From Asterias rubens (Eukaryota > Echinodermata > Asteroidea > Forcipulatida > Asteriidae): 64,000 nucleotides of DNA. Position numbers and translations under genes: made by a program. Positions 1-12,379 of this stretch are shown one piece after another (positions within the stretch are counted from its first letter, which is position 1; each line of letters starts with the position of its first letter). The notes under the pieces were generated by a model. The model saw only the letters and a list, made by a program, of their open reading frames with translations. It did not search any database and had not been told where the DNA came from. The stretch lies in assembly GCF_902459465.1 (NCBI RefSeq), contig NW_022985708.1:124001-188000 (forward strand), given 5' to 3'.

Positions 1-2388
1 AGCCGGATATCCAGACAAAGTGACCTTCTAAAACCACCTGTTAAAGGTGTCTCATCACACTTAAACTTAATCATCCAGTCAATGAAGAAAGACGCTGTGT
101 CCCTGGTAGTTAAGACTGATAAACTCATACTTGAACTTGCAAAAAGGGAATTCATGAAGGTGGGCCATGACGTTGACCAGTACAACTACCTGAGGACAAA
201 ACTGAGGGAGATGGGCAGACTGCTGCTCCAACTACGACAAAACACAAAAAGGCCAAATGCATCACTTGAGTCCTTCATCAATCCCAGGTGCCTTACCGAC
301 ATTGTGTCAGCTGTCCATGATCTTGCAGGATTTGACGAAGAAAGACATGATTACAAGGTTCCTTCACTGGCCCTCAAAATAGGGCACACATTCAATAAGT
401 GTGCGGTTATTGTGAAAAGCCTTGCATTGGAATCTGAAGATAAAGACAAGGGAGCAAGAGCAGATGATTTCAAAGAACTTTGTGAAAGTAACTGGGAAGT
501 GAGAGTCTCTACTCATGCCCACAGAACTTTAAGTGAGGCAAAACGCAACAACCCCACTACCTTGCCAACAAATGCTGACATCGTTAGAATGACCAAGTAC
601 CTAAAAGATGTCGGGGCTCAACAAGTGAATTGTCTCAATGATGGCAAAGAAAATCCTCGAGATGCATGGAATCTGCTGAATGAGACAACACTCTGTCAAG
701 CGATATTATTTAATAGGAGAAGACAAGGTGAGGTCTCAAAAATGAAACTCTCGGACTACACCAAGAAACATCGAGCAAAACCAGATGGTATGTGTATTCT
801 CAGCAAGCTTGAGCAAAGTCTGTGTAAGATGTTTGAGATAGTTGAAGTTGTAGGTAAGCGAGGGAGAACAGTTCCTTTGTTACTGACTCCGGAGATGTCC
901 GAGCAATTAAATTTGCTAATTGAGAATCGGCATGCTGTAGGGGTGGCGAGTGACAATAACTTTTTGTTTGGTCGTTCAAGCTACAGCAGTGAGGGACATA
1001 TCAGAGGATCCGATTGCCTGCGTAAACATGCAAGACTAAGTGGCGCTACTAATCCCAACAACCTGAGGTCAACAAAACTGAGGAAACACATAGCAACGGC
1101 TTCACAAATGTTGGCGTTATCTGAGAACCAGTTGGAGCTGTTGGCTTCGTTTATGGGCCACGATCTCCGAATACATAGGGAGTATTATCGAGTTCCGGAC
1201 ACTGTGCTGAGAGTGGCTAAATTATCAAAGTTGTTTCTAGCACTGGATAAAGGAACATTGCCATCACAAGAGGGGAAAACTCTGGACAACATTGAATTTG
1301 AGGATGACACTGAAGGTAATTAAAAATATTAGAGTATTTGCCACTTTCATCTGTTTCTGCTACATCTACTTATCTAATGTTGGTGCTCTTTATTGTATTG
1401 CCCATTATGCTACTTTAGTCCTTGTGATATTTCCCCCTGCTTTTGCCAATAGTTTTCATGTTACTTCCACCTCACCTCACTACCACTCCAACACCCTCGT
1501 CACTCTTGCAATTTACCTAGTCTTCTCATCATCACCAAACCATATTCAACCCTGCCCTGAACCCTATCAGTCCTAAGCCAATGTACCAAAAATTTAAAAT
1601 ACAGCATACTGACTACTGTTCATCAACCATCTCCACACCATCTTCCCAGCCTTCCCCTCTTTCAATGTACCAAGGTTTTTTTGAAAAGTAGCTTATGTGA
1701 CTTTTGACTTACCTGTGCCTTTTTGGGATTGGTTTTTATAATTTTATGCAGAGTCAGAAGCAGAGTCAGATGGAGAAGAGTCATCAAGGGAAGACAATGA
1801 AGATGAAGCAAAGCAGTCTTCAAGATCATCATCAGCTAGTGGTAACTTTGCTTGAATACTTTGCATTTCTTCTTGACTTTAAGAGATTTTCATTTCCGCA
1901 TAAGTTTAATTAAACTCTGAGTTGACAAGTTTTAACCACAACTATTGGTTTGTAGATGCTGTTTTGGATATTTTAATTGAGGAACCCCAACACCTTGCAT
2001 GCTGCTTTTTTTGTTACGGTTTGCACGTGGTGTAGAATATTTGTAACATGTTTGTTGTATGTCTCCTATAGAACAGCATACCAGTAAATTTAAAATGCCT
2101 TATGAACAAAATAGGAAAATATGTTTTTTAAATGTAAATTTCTAGTGTCATTACTTTTGTTTTTATTTGTTTTCATTATCAGTTGCAGTTCCTAAAGGAA
2201 AAAAGAGACCGTGGAACACTGATGAGGTTTGTGCGATACAGACATTGACACCCATTCTTAGCATGCGACTTCCAGGAAAGGCAGAAATTGAGAAGGTTCA
2301 AAAGCAACACCCTGCACTCACAGGCAGAACATGGCGCAACATAAAGGATTATTGCCGAAACAATCGCTCAAAGTTGATGAAAGTCTAA
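1..2388 (+). CDS. Gene A: tyrosine-recombinase-like / Myb-SANT-like protein, 5' partial
   Basis: Three exons, 1-1315, 1752-1841 and 2183-2388, have GT...AG borders and phase-1 introns and join into 536 codons ending in TAA... stop at 2388. The frame is open to base 1, so the 5' part lies outside the window; the ATG at 82 is internal, since upstream codons align with gene B. The first exon holds a YR-like core: box I arginine in RRRQGEV, a beta-hairpin lysine in GKRGRTVP, LRKH at box II, FMGHD, and the tyrosine in HREYYR. The canonical first histidine of HxxR is threonine here. The second exon is acidic and serine-rich. The last exon encodes a Myb/SANT-like domain with KKRPW, LPGKAEI and NIKDYCRN. 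Family knowledge suggests DNA binding or DNA strand exchange; whether it acts as a recombinase or is domesticated is unknown. Confidence 0.8.
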
Positions 2389-2550
2389 AACAAACCGGTA
2401 AATTTCTTTTCTTCAGAAGAAGCCTGTAGGGGCGACAAGCAGTCGCAAACATCTTTAGCTAAAATGCCCATAGAAAGTCTTATAAAAAGGGGTATTGGCT
2501 CAACCAGTATCCACCAATCCCTTAAGAAATGGGGTGAAAATTTTAATGCT

Positions 2551-3218
2551 GGGTCATTCCATGCCAACTCGTCTGATGGGTTAGCAGGTTCCATCAAAGA
2601 TTTTGCTAAATTTAATATTTTAACATTCCCCTATGGGTGTCATGAACACACACAAAATTTTAGAATCCTACTCATCCTCCTCAAAATTAATGGCCGGCCC
2701 CTTAATTTTTTTTTTGTTTTTTTTGTTTTGGCCACTTTTAGAGGTCAAATGGAGATAAGATATGTAACTACAAATTAATATACTGGGTACTTGTTACCCC
2801 ATCAATTAGGATCTACTGTCAAAAATAGCACGGGACATTTTTATATCAAGGTATAGGTCTTTATAACTGACATTTCAGCCTGGGGGCAAGAGGGGGGTCT
2901 CAAAAATTACGAAAAATAATTCCGCAGGGTAAAATGTCTGTTTTTAAAGACCTATACCTTGATATACAAATGTCTCGTGCTACTTTTGACAGTAAATTCT
3001 AGTTGATGGGGTACCAAGTACCCTGTATATTATCTCCATCTGTAGATATAGACCTATAAAAATGCCTGAAAAGCCAGAAATGTCAAGGAGTAGGATTCTA
3101 ACATTTTGTTTATGTTCATGGCAGCCATAGGGGAATGTTTGGGGGAAAAAATAGCAAAATCTGAGACGAGGCCTGCCCAACTTTTCAGAATTTTGGGTGA
3201 GTTGACATAGAATGACCC
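2551..3218. mobile_element. Foldback MITE with TGCT target duplication
   Basis: A 668-bp near-palindrome. Its ends are inverted copies starting GGGTCATTC(C/T)ATG, and TGCT occurs directly outside both ends (2547-2550 and 3219-3222). The arms match over most of their length, for example the segment around 2790-2865 pairs with 2950-3010. No coding potential. A non-autonomous DNA element just downstream of gene A. Confidence 0.75.
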
Positions 3219-3289
3219 TGCTGATTTAAGCAACGATTATTGTTAAACTCATCTCTACAGTGATTGTAGATCCCTATCAATACTCCTAC

Positions 3290-3640
3290 TAATCTTTGTT
3301 TTGCTGAGATATATAGGCATTCCTTATTTTTGTTACTGCAAAATGTATTAGAAGTTAAACAGAACAGAGGAAATGTAATTTTTAGAAACGTTTTGTTATG
3401 CGGTCATGGCTTTATTGCAGCCAGTTGTAGAAGTCAACTTCTTGCATGCACAGGCTACTATCCTCCCTTGGGGAAAATGTAGCATACAGCTGAAATTTTC
3501 AAATATGTTCCTCTATTATGTTTGTTATTCTTCAGTGTTCAGTTCACCTTAGCCATTGGCTTTTTGTTGTTGTAATGTTTGAAAAAAGACATCCATTCAA
3601 CGAATAAAGCTGAATAATATACCAAATTCTTTTTCCCTAC
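3290..3640. repeat. Direct duplication, copy 1
   Basis: About 350 bp nearly identical for the first 270 bp to 4651-5010, in the same orientation and 1.36 kb apart; the last part is more diverged. Non-coding. The spacing suggests a local segmental duplication or two copies of an unrecognised repeat. Confidence 0.7.
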
Positions 3641-4650
3641 AATGTGCTTGTAGTTTAAAAACACTCGGGGGAAGCTTAACACGTTTATCATAGAATGATG
3701 TCTCTACAGTGAAAATTGCCATTGTCATTCTTCCAACGCATTCAAAAGGATGTTGTGCACAAATACATGTAATCACATTTGCACAAATAGTCACATTAGT
3801 AGTACATATACTTTCATTAAGGCATACAAAAAAATATGTTATGTTGGCGTAACGAGCCCCCAAAATAGGGTAGGTAGGTAGGTAGGGAGTTTTTTTTTAT
3901 CCCCTCCCATCAACGAAAATGACATGTTTTCTAATTCTTGAGCCGGTAGTATACACGATAACAAAAGAAAACATGGCTACACACAACTAATAGTATATTT
4001 TTAAACTCTTGATGACATTCATTTTATTTTTATGTCTTTAAAAGATTTTAATCATTTAATTTCTTCCCTTGAAAAAATTAAAATATCCAGGGTCGGCCAT
4101 AGTTTTAGGGTAGGTTGGGTTACGGCAACATAACATTTTTTTTTTATGCCTAAGGCTGTCTTCATATGCCAATGTCACCAGTTGGTTAACAAAAAAATTG
4201 GTGTTGGCGCTTCTTAAATCATGTTGCCATGTTAGTCTGTATAAGTTTCAGTATTTAAATATAAAATGTTGATTATTTAAAAGTTGAGAAAAGCAACAAT
4301 CTAAACAACGGTTGTAGAATTGAAAGGTTGGCCGCAAATTGTCTTAATTTAATCTTGTAATTATGTTGAGATTTTGGATTTGATTCAACTGTTGTGTGTA
4401 TACAATGAGGATGTAGAATGCTACTGGGATTTATCAGGGCTTTGAAAATAATGACTGAAGACATTTATCACACTGAAAGCCATCTCTGTGCGTACTAGAG
4501 GAAAACAATCCTTAATGCTCACAACACAATACCAAATAGTTAGCCCTTCAAGCGTGTGTTTGAGTTACAACACATGATGGCTTCACCATGATAAAGCCTT
4601 ACAGTGGGCATGAAACAGTAACCTGAAGGAGATTTGTGAAATTTGTTGAA
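3641..4650. other. No gene recognised
   Basis: A/T-rich DNA between the two duplicated segments. Only short spurious ORFs; a GTAG microrepeat lies near 3869-3885. I see no splice-supported coding signal. Confidence 0.5.
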
Positions 4651-5010
4651 CTTGTCTTTGTTTTGCTGAGATATATAGGCATTCCTTATTTTTGTTACTG
4701 CAAATATATTTAGAAGTTAAACAGAATAGAGGAAATGTAATTTTTAGAAACGTTTTGTTATGCGGTCATGGCTTTATTGCAGCCAGTTGTAGAAGTCAAC
4801 TTCTTGCATGCACAGGCTACTATCCTCCCTTGGGGAAAATGTAGCATACAGCTGAAATTCTCAAATATGTTCCTCTATTATGTTTGTTATTCTTCAGTGT
4901 TCAGTTCACCTTAGCCATTGGCATTTGTTAAACATGTTTAGAAAAAAAATCACAAGCCCCCATTCATTCAACAAATGAAACTGAATTATATACCAACTCC
5001 TATCTCCCTA
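4651..5010. repeat. Direct duplication, copy 2
   Basis: Second copy of the segment at 3290-3640. Differences are scattered substitutions and one-base indels, consistent with a moderately old duplication. DNA from 5011 to 5704 holds nothing recognisable. Confidence 0.7.
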
Positions 5011-5704
5011 CAGAGACTTGTTCTTGCCTAGACACTTTTATTTTTAAGTTAAATGTATTAAACTTGTTACTAGTTTTGAAGATAAAAGTCAGCTGTGCAT
5101 TGTCTCTTTATAAATATTCCTTCTTTTCAGAAGGGATAAAATTGTGGGGCCTACTTTTAACTTGGAAAAGTGCTCGGGGTGGGGGTATGCGTTAAAAAAA
5201 AATGGAACCAGTGATCAGGCAAATTTCAATTACGGAATTGTGTTTGTATTTTTTATTTAATTTATGATCAACATTACTTTGAAATACACCTTCAAAACAA
5301 ACACTGCACAGGCAGGTATAGTATCAAATTGAATTGCTTTCAAAATGGAAATTGACAAATAAAGCAAGACAAAATATCAATGCATAAATGGTTTTAATAT
5401 GAATGTCTACTCTAACCAAGGACTGTCATTTCCATTATACAAATCCCACTCACCCTGTGTTGTTAGGTCCAAGTAAAGACAAAAACTCTGAATGAGTACA
5501 TATCCAGATTGGCTTTATGTCTGGTATCACACAACAATGAATTTAAAATAAAATTAACAGAGTAAATCGATGCCATGCCACACTATTTTAAAGTGTTAAT
5601 ATTTCAATCTTGATAGTTCTGTCCCTTGTCTTCATGACAGTACAGATTATGGGCTATTTTAACAAACCAAAGTCTTCAAATGTCATTTGCCTGCATGATT
5701 AATG

Positions 5705-6474
5705 TTATATTTGTTGCAGTAGAGTTCTTCTAAGGAAGTGATATAGATGAAGTCCTTGCTCAGCGTTACTTGGCTTATCAATGCCTGCTTCATTCATCAG
5801 AAGAGTGCACAGTTTAAACACATCCTTGTCACATGGAAATCGACTTTTAAACTGACACTCAGTTTCACATACTTCTACTTCATCATGCTGTACAGGAACA
5901 GTATAATCTTGCGTTCCATACAGTTGGGGCACTGTGTACATCACCATAGGTCGACCGAATGGACCATGCCGATTTCTTGATGAAGCTATTCTGTGAGAGT
6001 TCCACTCCTTCACGGTAGTGTCAATATCATCCTGTATTAGAAATGGAGATGAATTGTTCAGGTAGTGTAATTATTTGTTGTTCACAAAGTCAGAAAGTAA
6101 AACGTCTTCCAATGATGTCACATACAAATTTTTACAAATTACTGAGACTTGGTCAAACTAGGAATGCCTCATCATTATAGTACCTGGATTAGATTCATGA
6201 AGCACAACTGTATTAAAGATGTATCCAGAAAATCGCCACTGAAATGACCATCATCTTTAAGTTCTTCAAATAAGTTCATCCAATACTGAGTGCAATGTTT
6301 CCGAAATACACTCCACCAACATTCGATGCGCTGATTGCTTTTACTGGTACCTTGAAGAAAACTCCTGTCTCCTGCAAACGCATCTTGGCAATTAGTTCTC
6401 ATGAAGTGTTGCATTTGTCGAACTGTACCATTTTCAGTTCCAAAGTCTGACCGAATTACTCTCGGACACCCCAT
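5705..6474 (-). CDS. Integrase core-like (DDE) protein fragment, two exons
   Basis: Exons at 6184-6474 and 5705-6031 join in phase 0 across a GT...AG intron (donor after CAG at 6184, acceptor before GATGAT at 6031), giving about 205 residues. The protein shows RSDFGTEN, which fits the second aspartate of an integrase catalytic triad, then NQRIECWW with the glutamate, then WNSHRI and GRP. These motifs are typical of integrase-core proteins common in invertebrate and fish genomes, usually linked to transposons. The first catalytic aspartate and the N-terminal part are absent; the frame stays open a little upstream of 6474 but then enters A/T-rich repeats. Likely a decayed or partial transposon-derived gene; a complete upstream exon outside the visible signal remains possible. 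Confidence 0.65.
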
Positions 6475-6479
6475 TTTTA

Positions 6480-7220
6480 TGGGCGGCCAAAAGGGCCAAA
6501 AGCTAAATAAAATAAAAACTAACTATACTTTTGAAAACTATACATAACAAACTAAAATCAAAGAACAATTATAAATAATTAAATATTATTACAATAATAC
6601 CAATAATAAACAAACGAAATTTATGTGTTGATCGTAAACGCAGAGCTCCAAAAGTTTAAAACGAATAAAATAAAAAAAAAAAAAAAAAAAAAGGCATACA
6701 GTAAATTTAGACTATAATAATGGAAAAGTTGAACAATAAGTCAAAACTTTAAAAATAATATGAAAACATATTCAAATAAAAAAAATTTAAAAAATTAATA
6801 AAAAAATGTATTCCCCTTTAAAAATACAATACGCGAAATGTTTTTAAATTAACAATAAAAAAAAACCTAAAAAATCCATTAGAAAAAAATTACACTAATT
6901 TAAAAAAAGTACTAATAAAAAAATGTTTGTCCCTTAAAATTAATTACACGTAATGTTTTAAAATTAACTGTAAACAAAACTATCCCAAAGTTATCCATTA
7001 GAAGAAGAAAAAAAATCACTTTACTAAAAAAAAAAAATAATAAAAAATGTCTGCTCCTCAAAAATAATTACACGAAATGTTTTTAGATTTAAACAAAAAT
7101 TAAATTATCCTTAAAAAAAATTACCTTTTATGTTTTTTTTTCACTATTAATTCTTACCTAAAAACCACCAAAATTACAAGATAAGTTAAAAAAAAATAAA
7201 AATAAAAAAAAACATTGAGG
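6480..7220. repeat. A/T-rich degenerate tandem repeat
   Basis: Very A/T-rich. Units of about 120 bp recur near 6800, 6920 and 7045, each with a short stretch ending in ACACGAAATGTTTTTA-like sequence (degenerate). Includes a poly(A) run at about 6670-6690. No coding signal. Confidence 0.55.
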
Positions 7221-7408
7221 GCGTCAAACTAAAGGACAAACTTTGTAAAGGACAAATTTTGTAAAGGACAATTTTCAGAATCAACGTACAAAAGTGTTTA
7301 CGAACTGACCATAAATGAACATAGAGGGCAGGCAGCACACGCGGAGTTTTTAAAAGGTGTTTTTACACGACTGTGCATTGCATGCATATCGTTACTTCTA
7401 GAGCTAAA

Positions 7409-7680
7409 ATGTCAGACTCAAACATAACTGAAAGAACAGCTAGAGACCTGATGGGTGCCCTGCAAAGGGTACCCGATGTGTTGCCGACGGCAATTCCTGC
7501 TATGGGCGGTGCTATAACCCCGGCTGGTCCTCGCCCTACACCTGTGATAGGCCACCAAAATTCGAGGATTTCGCCTACCGCTGGCCCTGCACATTCTGCC
7601 GCTGTCTCGTGCGTGGCTGGCACATCAAGAGTTGCTTGCTGCCCACAAACCCCTCACATCAGGCAGGCTACAAACCGAAG
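7409..7680 (+). CDS. Possible first exon of an unknown gene
   Basis: An open frame from ATG 7409 reaches a good splice-donor context at 7681 (AAG|GTAGGC). It codes for about 90 residues that are rich in alanine, proline and glycine in the middle, with ERTARDLMGALQRVP near the start. Base composition is clearly more G/C-rich than the surroundings. I do not recognise the protein and find no partner exon downstream, where microsatellites begin. The frame also runs on without a donor to a stop at 7684. It could be a relic exon of a mobile gene. Confidence 0.3.
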
Positions 7681-7838
7681 GTAGGCACTAGCACGATGAT
7701 AACTTATGTGTTTAACACTTTTTGATTTAAGTATCAATTAATAAACCACAAGCTAAGGGTAACTTTTAATTTATAATTTGGGTTTGAACCAAGACAAATT
7801 GACTGGAGTTGAGCGGGATTTGAACCAACTACCTGGTT

Positions 7839-7839
<1 letters not shown>

Positions 7840-7870
<31 letters not shown>

Positions 7871-8028
7871 TAACCACAGTAATAACAACAACAATAATAA
7901 CAACAATAACAATAACAATAATAATAATAATAATAATAACAATAATAATAATAATGACAATAATAACAATGACAATAATAACAATGACAATAATAACAAT
8001 AACAATAATAAAAATAATAATAATAAGA
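7840..8028. repeat. Microsatellite (GACAAC / AAT / AAC)n
   Basis: Compound simple repeat: GACAAC units, then AAC and AAT mixtures. It produces leucine-rich or tyrosine-rich spurious ORFs on the other strand, which are not genes. Confidence 0.9.
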
Positions 8029-8310
8029 CCAGCACTTACAAGTTACATAGCGCAATTCCAAAAAAAAATTGTTTACAAAACACTTAAAGTAAAATGGATT
8101 AGTATTTATTATCAAATGGTTCATCAGTGGTGGCTATTTTTGGTGGATGGCTTAAACCGGGGGCGGGGGGGGGGGGGACAGGATGGGTGTTGTCCAGCGT
8201 GGCACTTTATTTTGGAATGGTTTTGATGGCTTTTTTAGTCATTGCGTACTCTCTCAAATTTTACCAACCAAAATAACGTAAAACTCGGTTTTTATAATGA
8301 TGTAATTGTA

Positions 8311-8683
8311 TAATACAGAGTTATATGGTCAAAACTATTGTAAATATAAAAGAGATTGAAATGTGAAACAAAATGCATCATCTATAGGTCCAGGGAGAAG
8401 CACAGCTTTTGTTCCCCAGGCTATAAACAGACAGACAAAAAAAAAAAAAAAAAAAAAAAACAGCCAGACATTAAAAATACAGGACAAACTAACATGTGTA
8501 AGACAGAAAATAAAGCCGTTACTATTTCTTCTACATACGAAAATTACATACTGAAAATAAATAGTACCGGCTTTATTTTTTGGCCCGTCTGTTCATAGGC
8601 TGGGGAACAAAGCTGTGACTCTCCCCGGACCTATTGCATTTTGTTTAAAGTGACAATAATTTTGACCATATTACTCTGTATTA
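8311..8683. mobile_element. Palindromic MITE, TA-flanked
   Basis: Inverted arms starting TAATACAGAGTTATATGG on the left are matched at the right end by the reverse complement, with one mismatch or indel. TA lies outside each end (8309-8310, 8684-8685). The inner arms also pair (GTCCAGGGAGAAGCAC region with 8610-8632). A poly(A) run of about 23 lies near the centre. Non-coding. Confidence 0.65.
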
Positions 8684-8685
8684 TA

Positions 8686-9665
8686 CACTATTTGCAACGT
8701 TGATTAAACGTATATATCTGTGGTGTATTGAATTTTTGAGCCCACTCAGAAAATTACATTTGTTATAGTATATCAAAAGAGGGCGCACTTCACTTTTAAT
8801 GGTCTCGCAAAGTTACTACACAGTTAGGGTTGTGAAAGGAACAAACGAAAAAGTAGCCCTCATGACAATCTGATGCTTATTTAATGTTGTAGTCATTTGC
8901 AAACCAGCAATACCGACTTATAGTCGTCAGATAATTATTTGATGTACCCTTAACGTATTATTTAAAATATGATTTTCTTTATGTAACCAGATACATCACT
9001 GTTAAGCGTATTAATACTGAACAGGTTAAACGCCCTGAGTAGGTTTCGCGGCTTTTCTCTTGGACATAATATTATGAGAGAATACAGACACAGGTAGAAA
9101 CTATGCAGTAGTTTTATCTCTTTTAGGAGATACGACCCTGGACCTATGGACCCCAACATAATGATCTAATCTAGAGAGGTATAGTGGAGGCTTGGTTGGT
9201 GAGTTTGATGTATTTTTGGTTATATAATAGGTGGATTTAATGATGTTTTAAAATAGTTTGTCAGAACAATGTGACACAAATCCGTGTGTGGCTATGTATA
9301 TTGTACATGCATAGAGAAAATTCTCTATGGTACATGCATGTGTTTATTAATGTTAGTTAAGTGACAGTGTACATCAAGCTTGAGCATACTCTATGCCCAC
9401 GATACAGACTTTATTGTTGTTATTAACTCATTGTCATTTTGGAAAAAGAATAGACATGAACCTTTAATAATGTATTGATATTTTATCTGTGCTAGGTTTT
9501 TTTGGATGTGGACGAAAAGAGAAATAAATCGTGACAGTACAACACAGTGTAATTCAACAAATTGACGTATGCACAGTTCTTGTCCCCAATGGCGTCAAGT
9601 CATTCCTCGTGTCAACTGAACTGACATGAAGCAAAATAACACTACATATCTATCTATCTGTATCT
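8686..9665. other. No gene recognised
   Basis: A/T-rich sequence with only short unsupported ORFs. A small palindrome around a TACATGCATG core lies near 9300-9340. Confidence 0.5.
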
Positions 9666-10475
9666 ATAAAAGGTCTCCCATTAGCAAAAGGTCACTAAGT
9701 AAAAGCTCAGGCTCGAATTGCCTTTACGTAGCATTTTACTTGACTAAACACCTGTTACTTGATAGGATTAGTAAATGGTCGGAGAAAGGCACAATAGCGG
9801 GTTATATAATCAGGAGTATAACAATAGCGGGGTATTCAATAGAACACGGACTCGTAGATTATAATAGCAAATAATTTAAATGCAGTGGCAGCTTCCTCTT
9901 CGAAAGGAAGAAACATACACTTAACTTGTTTTGCCTTGTATAGGCCTACTAATTTCTCAACACAAATACGACTAGTGGCTGCAGACGATTATCATGGATG
10001 TCGCGGATAGTCCCAAAGATCATTGATGGCGGCAGTGGCTATGATGAGGAAACAGCCAGCCTCTCAACACAAGAGCTCAAGAGATTTAGTACTTTTAGAG
10101 CAATTAAAACACATTATAGTTTGATCATAGGCCAAGAGAAAAATAACTCTTTTACACTGACCCGATACCGAGCCATATTATGCAACACTGTTGTTATAAG
10201 TAAAAGGTCAAGCTCCTCATACAGTAGCTTGTAATTGCTCAAGGAAAGTAATAAAAGATAGTTTTTATTTATATGTCAATCCCACGAGCTTTAACTTAAA
10301 AATCTAAGCAATTTATTTTACTTACTAGTCCGACCATTTTAATATCCGAGTCAAGTAAAAAGTTAGTCAAGGAAAGGGTTATACTTATTATATATAGAGA
10401 TTTAAGGCAAAATGCGCATGCCTGATCTTTTACTTATTGACCTTTTGCTATAATGTTGGACCTTTTACTTGATAA
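9666..10475. repeat. Inverted-repeat region, about 0.8 kb
   Basis: The left end (GCAAAAGGTCACTAAGTAAAAG and downstream) reappears as an imperfect reverse complement around 10340-10475, including a second matching block around TTTTACTTGACT. No target duplication could be fixed. Probably an old foldback element. DNA from 10476 to 11113 holds nothing recognisable. Confidence 0.45.
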
Positions 10476-11113
10476 GCAAATGTTTGTATTCCCCTTTTTT
10501 CTTTACAGGTGTAGGCCTATGTAATAGTTTAACATTGCATATTAATTACATATTTATTTGAGGGAGGGTTTATGAAGATTAGCATGCAAAATTCCTTAGA
10601 ATCTTACACTGGCATCTCTCATGTTTTCTTAAATGGGAGGGAGGGTGTGGGGAGGGGAGAAACAAACTGATACGTGTGAGTGGCCAGATGATGCATGGAT
10701 ATTGGAGAGAGGATGACATAGGAGAGCATCAATTTGAGGTTTGTGCGGATGTGAAGTATATGGAGTAATAAACTTACCACTTGGGAGAAAGTTAATGATA
10801 TCATGTAAATGAGTTTATTATGAGCTTTATAAACCCAAGGTGAAACATGAATTATCAAGCAGGTATTGATGACTTATTAAACAAGCAGAAGACATTTATT
10901 ATGGATTCTCCAGCCATGTCACACCACTACACTGCAGTTTATTCTTTGTGTACATTATATTTACAGACCACTGCCACTTCAGGAACATGGTCGCCTGTTT
11001 GGGGTAAGAGAAATACTGAATCTTCTTCTTTTGTTACAAGTCAATTACAACAATGTTTCAACATTTTTATTCTTAAAGTTTAGACAACTTATTGCTTTCC
11101 AAGACTCCTTTAA

Positions 11114-11492
11114 AGGCAGTGGACACTATTGGTAATTGTCAAAGACTAGCCTTCACAGTTGGTGTATCTCAACATTATGCATAAAATAACTAACCTATGA
11201 AAATTTGAGCTCAATTGGTCATCGAACTTGCGAGATAATAATGAAAGAAAAAACGCCCCTGTCACGCGAAGTTGTGTGCGTTTAGATGGTAGATTTCGAG
11301 ACCTCAAGTTCTAAATCTGAGGTCTCGAAATCAAATTTGTGGAAAATTACTTCTTTCTCGAAAACTATGGCACTTCAGAGGGAGCCGTTTTTCACAATGT
11401 TTTATACCATCAACCTCTCCCCATTACTTGTCACCAAGAAAGGTTTTGTGCTCATAATTATTTTGAGTAATTACCAATAGTGTCCACTGCCT
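11114..11492. mobile_element. TTAA-flanked hairpin MITE, family 1
   Basis: 379 bp. Ends are AGGCAGTGGACACTATTGGT and its reverse complement, and TTAA sits just outside both ends (11110-11113, 11493-11496). The interior is nearly a complete hairpin around a palindrome of the type TTTCGAGACCTCA. The TTAA duplication and AGG...CCT ends fit a piggyBac-like non-autonomous element. I remember similar repeats in sea-star sequences, unsearched. Confidence 0.8.
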
Positions 11493-11513
11493 TTAAATCC
11501 ATTTTAAATATAT

Positions 11514-12222
11514 TGTGACGCAACTTACCCACCACATGAGGGCGCACGACTAGCTGCGGGCTATAAAAGCCGTGAGCGCAACAGTCGGGTCTCTCAGTCA
11601 GCCCTCAGTTTCCCACGTAGTTAGTTCATAGTTGGTGTATTCAGCACGTGCAAGGAGTATAACTAGGTAGGCACGGGCGGGGCAGATGGCGTGCTGCACG
11701 GTGGGTGAAGTCGGGCTGGGCGCTGGTCACCGGGTGTCAGGAGGCTACTGGAGGCGCAGCTACGGGCTGCTGTAGGTAGCGCGACGGGACGGAGCCGGGG
11801 AGCGCGCGTCGATGCACCGGCCGCCTCTACAAGGGAGATACGAGGACTCGGAGCCGTAGAGGGTGGGCATCTAGGGAGGCGCACTATCACGCAATTGGTA
11901 GTGAGGCTAAGCCCAGCCAGGCATTACCCCACCGACAGCATTGCCTCTCATTGATGAACAGGGGGGCTATTGTGATTGTAGGATTACACTAATAATTAGG
12001 GAGGTTATTCAACAGGGGTCCAGTTAATACAAGAGTGATTGCATAATAAATAGGTTGGAACAGTGATATATCTGTCTCTGTGTTTTTATATTGTCTGTCC
12101 ATTGTCTGTCCCAGAAGGCTGAGGCGCGGGTGAGTGCAGCTACGCGTATAGGCGGTATATTTCATCCAAAACGGACCTACCTTTCTCGACCGCTCGATTG
12201 GTAAGGGACCAGTTCCGCCACA
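11514..12222 (+). repeat. 5' LTR of retrotransposon 2
   Basis: 709 bp, TG...CA ends. Contains a clear TATA box, TATAAAA at 11562-11568. It differs from the 3' LTR by scattered substitutions and by lacking about 20 bases present near 18822-18841. Confidence 0.9.
11562..11568 (+). promoter_or_regulatory. TATA box in LTR U3
   Basis: TATAAAA in the 5' LTR, expected to place RNA polymerase II initiation about 25-30 bases downstream. The 3' LTR copy has one A fewer. Confidence 0.6.
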
Positions 12223-12224
12223 AA

Positions 12225-12243
12225 TGGTGTCAGAAGTGGGATT
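12225..12243 (+). other. Primer-binding site, tRNA-Leu type
   Basis: TGGTGTCAGAAGTGGGATT lies two bases after the 5' LTR. It is complementary to a leucine tRNA 3' end including CCA, as I recall that tRNA. This primes minus-strand synthesis. Confidence 0.75.
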
Positions 12244-12379
12244 ATACGTCTAGCTGACACTTGCCCACGTGCTCACTTCTGGGAGGCTTGGAAAGGCAAG
12301 GATTATCTCAGGACGCCTCGAATTAATTAAATAGAAATCAAGTTAATAACAAAATAATCAAGACTGACTGAGACTAACA

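Noticed and set aside
7800..7830. tRNA-like T-arm (GGTTCAAATCCC on the minus strand)
   Set aside because: No acceptor, D or anticodon arms can be built around it; probably a SINE remnant or chance.
7829..8124. Leucine-rich and tyrosine-rich ORFs
   Set aside because: Direct translation of a microsatellite.
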